From: a bacterium
GTDB lineage: Bacteria > Eisenbacteria > RBG-16-71-46 > CAIMUX01
NCBI GenBank assembly: GCA_030431975.1
Contig: JAUIHP010000017.1
Location: 1-64,000 of the forward strand
Direction of reading: 5' to 3'
Length of the DNA: 64,000 nucleotides
The notes under the pieces are model-generated. The model did no database searches, had not been told where the DNA came from, and saw only the letters and a program-made list of their open reading frames with translations. Shown here in pieces: positions 62,205 to 64,000 of the stretch (the stretch's first letter is position 1; the number at the start of each line of letters is the position of its first letter). A program made the translations under genes and the position numbers.

Positions 62205-64000
62205 TTACCGAACCCGGTCGATGTAACGCTCCACGACGTCCCGCAACTCCCGAAGATTCCCCGGCCAGCTGTGATCCATCCACCGAATGAGCAACTCATC
62301 CGGCGGGCGAGGGATTTCGCTGCCGTACCGCCGCCGACCCAGACGAAGTACGCAATCGATCTGCAGAGGAACGTCCGGCCGTCGGGCTCGCAGGGACGGG
62401 ATTTCCAACACAACTCTGGAAAGCTCGTGTCGCAGCGCCGGGATGACCGGATCCGTTCCTGTTTCGCCGTCCGGACCCCGCTGCCGGTCGCTGGCGATGA
62501 CCCGGACTCCCCCAGCGGGAAGTCGTTCCCGTTGTTCCTGCAGCCACCGGACGAGAAGCCGCTGTGCTTCGGCGCCCAGATCCGCCATTCCATCCAGGAA
62601 GAGGGTTCCGCCATCGGCGGCCCGACTCAGTCCACCGTGCTCGCCCTGACCCCAGAGCTCTCTCTCCATGGCCGCGGCCCCGAGTTCGACGCAGTGAAAC
62701 GGAATGTAGAGCCCGTTCCGACCGGACCAACGGTGGATGACGCGCGCCAGGATCTCGAAGCCGCTCCCCGGTTCTGCTCGAATGAGGACCGGAACGTCCA
62801 GTGCCGCGACATTCTTGGCCAGCGCCAAGGTCCGCAGAAGTTCGCTGTCCCGGGTTACCAGACCATAGGACTCCAGCAGGTGAAGGTCCTCGGCAGAGAG
62901 CCGGTCGTCCGAGCGTTGCACGGCGGCCGGTTCCCTCAGCCGTCTCGGGTACTGCCGCGGCGAACTCTCCACGATCGACTCCAAGAGTCGTTCCCCCTCC
63001 CGCCGGACCAAGGAGGCTGGATGCGCGGAAAACGGACGACAGACTTCCGATACGTGGACGCTGAGGTCGACGCTCGCCATCGTCCCGACGCTGTGCTTGA
63101 GGCGCAGCGCCAACAAACCGATCCGGGCTCTTTCGAACGTCTCACCCAAACGATCCAGCATTTCACCGGCCGCTTCGACACGAGCCGCCGCGGACCGGAC
63201 GTCACCCATATAGAGGTCCACCTCGGCCAGCACACGCTCACAGGTCGCCGCTTCGTAGACGTCGCCGTAGCGCCGGGCGGATCGGGCCGAACGAGCTGCG
63301 AGCAATCGCGCCGACTCGACATCTTTTCGGGCGAGAGCCACTTCGGCCAGTCGACGTTTGACCTCGAACGCAATGTCTCCGTCGGGTGCCATCTTTGCGG
63401 CCAGATCTTCGGCTCGACTGAGAAGTCGCGCAGCGCGGGTCAACCTGCCGCTGGACATGTGGTACTCGCCGGCGAACTCCAACGCGAGGGCGTAGTCCCG
63501 CTGTGCGCCGCGAGCTCGTGAACTGCGCAGAACGTGGGCCAGATGACCGCGGGCAGCCTCCTCGTCTCCCGTTCGGATTGCGGCCATGGCCAGCCCGAGC
63601 CGGATCGTCGCGACGCGACGACTTGCGCCGACCCGTTGCGACCCAGTCCAAGCCTGCGTGAGCAGATCCTTCCCGGACGCAAACTCGCCTCGCTTCACGC
63701 GCAGAACACCGAGATTGATCAGAGCCGCCAGTGCCTTCTCCGTCTGGCCGATCTCTTCGTAGCGAAAGCGAGCTTCCTGATAAATCGCATCCGCTTCGTC
63801 CCAGTGGCAGTCCAGAAGGTGGGTGTTGGCAATTCCAAGGAGCGCGTCCGCCCGCCCCTCTTTCGATCCCAGCCGGTCAAAGAGATCGAGAACGTGCTCG
63901 AAGAGATCCCGTGCTTCCGACGGTTTCCGCAAAGCCAGCATTGACTGAGCGACCACCATCGCCAGCCGGGCAACGATCGTCGTCGGTGGTTGCTTTTGTC
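62205..64000 (-). CDS. TPR-rich protein with a degenerate sigma-54-activator-like AAA domain (N-terminus outside window)
   Basis: The frame is open to the right edge, at least 598 codons. About 330 residues of TPR-like helices (GRADALLGIANTHLLDCHWD, KALAALINLGVLRVKRGEF, DYALALEFAGEYHMSSG) are followed by a short linker. An AAA region of the NtrC class follows: LLRTLALAKNVAALDVPVLI, RAADGGTLFLDGMADLGAEA, PADEL-like LPAGGVRVIASDRQ and WPGNLRELRDVVERYI. Walker A is EPGSGFE (no Lys) and Walker B reads LDG instead of LDE. The GAFTGA loop is absent and there is no C-terminal HTH. It therefore cannot act as a normal enhancer-binding ATPase and may be a regulatory scaffold. Confidence 0.82.
   Translation of the reverse strand, partial: QKQPPTTIVARLAMVVAQSMLALRKPSEARDLFEHVLDLFDRLGSKEGRADALLGIANTHLLDCHWDEADAIYQEARFRYEEIGQTEKALAALINLGVLRVKRGEFASGKDLLTQAWTGSQRVGASRRVATIRLGLAMAAIRTGDEEAARGHLAHVLRSSRARGAQRDYALALEFAGEYHMSSGRLTRAARLLSRAEDLAAKMAPDGDIAFEVKRRLAEVALARKDVESARLLAARSARSARRYGDVYEAATCERVLAEVDLYMGDVRSAAARVEAAGEMLDRLGETFERARIGLLALRLKHSVGTMASVDLSVHVSEVCRPFSAHPASLVRREGERLLESIVESSPRQYPRRLREPAAVQRSDDRLSAEDLHLLESYGLVTRDSELLRTLALAKNVAALDVPVLIRAEPGSGFEILARVIHRWSGRNGLYIPFHCVELGAAAMERELWGQGEHGGLSRAADGGTLFLDGMADLGAEAQRLLVRWLQEQRERLPAGGVRVIASDRQRGPDGETGTDPVIPALRHELSRVVLEIPSLRARRPDVPLQIDCVLRLGRRRYGSEIPRPPDELLIRWMDHSWPGNLRELRDVVERYIDRVR

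Overview
This is a GC-rich bacterial chromosome window with about 44 protein genes, no rRNA or tRNA gene that I can recognise, and no phage or transposase. Five large secreted proteins end in, or near, a FlgD-like / T9SS-type C-terminal module (APNPF..., GR.VR.L, WDGRDE.G..L.SGVYF). Two of them carry long runs of Cys-rich GACC repeats. There is also a PF07638-type ECF sigma factor next to a Ser/Thr-kinase-STAND-TPR protein. Together these suggest an uncultured FCB-type lineage (Krumholzibacteriota / Eisenbacteria-like). That placement is inference from protein style, not from a marker gene.

Layout. 1-2.1 kb: a minus-strand HNH/DUF222-like protein that runs off the left edge, with a 112-bp hexanucleotide repeat at its start. 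2.1-8.4 kb: two outer-membrane beta-barrel genes, a VOC protein, and a 1344-aa subtilisin with three near-identical modules and a terminator. 8.4-11.4 kb: a nucleotidyltransferase/small-partner pair that resembles a toxin-antitoxin unit, then an aldo-keto reductase and a degenerate CPBP membrane protein. 11.6-14.7 kb: a translationally coupled set of MutS-like ATPase, membrane protein and GNAT. 14.8-19.6 kb: two secreted proteins. 19.7-25.2 kb: GNAT, a lipoprotein gene interrupted by an amber codon, a second lipoprotein, an acyl-CoA-ligase-like enzyme and a TGS-uridine kinase. 25.4-28.6 kb: nitroreductase, AraC regulator and SDR. 28.9-34.4 kb: PadR regulator, ABC ATPase, and a permease fused to an S33-type peptidase, with a perfect 24-bp palindrome abutting the padR start codon. 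34.6-42.9 kb: DinB and AlkD-like proteins, a PDZ protein, a two-component system, DUF4126 plus methyltransferase, a membrane coiled-coil protein and an aquaporin. 42.9-51 kb: a second subtilisin, a 60-bp tandem array, a DUF2255-like protein, an alpha/beta hydrolase and a second GACC-repeat protein. 51.1-57.2 kb: a sulfatase-superfamily protein, a kinase-STAND-TPR protein and an ECF sigma factor in one operon. 57.4-62 kb: pentose phosphate operon tkt-zwf-pgl. 62.2-64 kb: a TPR protein with a degraded sigma-54-activator-like AAA domain, running off the right edge.

The most interesting items are these. (1) The PadR/ABC operon ends in one ORF that joins an FtsX-type permease to a complete periplasmic-type S33 peptidase. 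(2) In-frame minisatellites (12, 15, 27 and 39 bp units) sit inside many unrelated genes, including a central-metabolism enzyme, next to several non-coding minisatellites and an exact 60-bp tandem array of palindromes. (3) The sulfatase/kinase-STAND-TPR/ECF sigma operon appears to use a CTG start. Many genes overlap by ATGA or GTGA, so translational coupling is common here.
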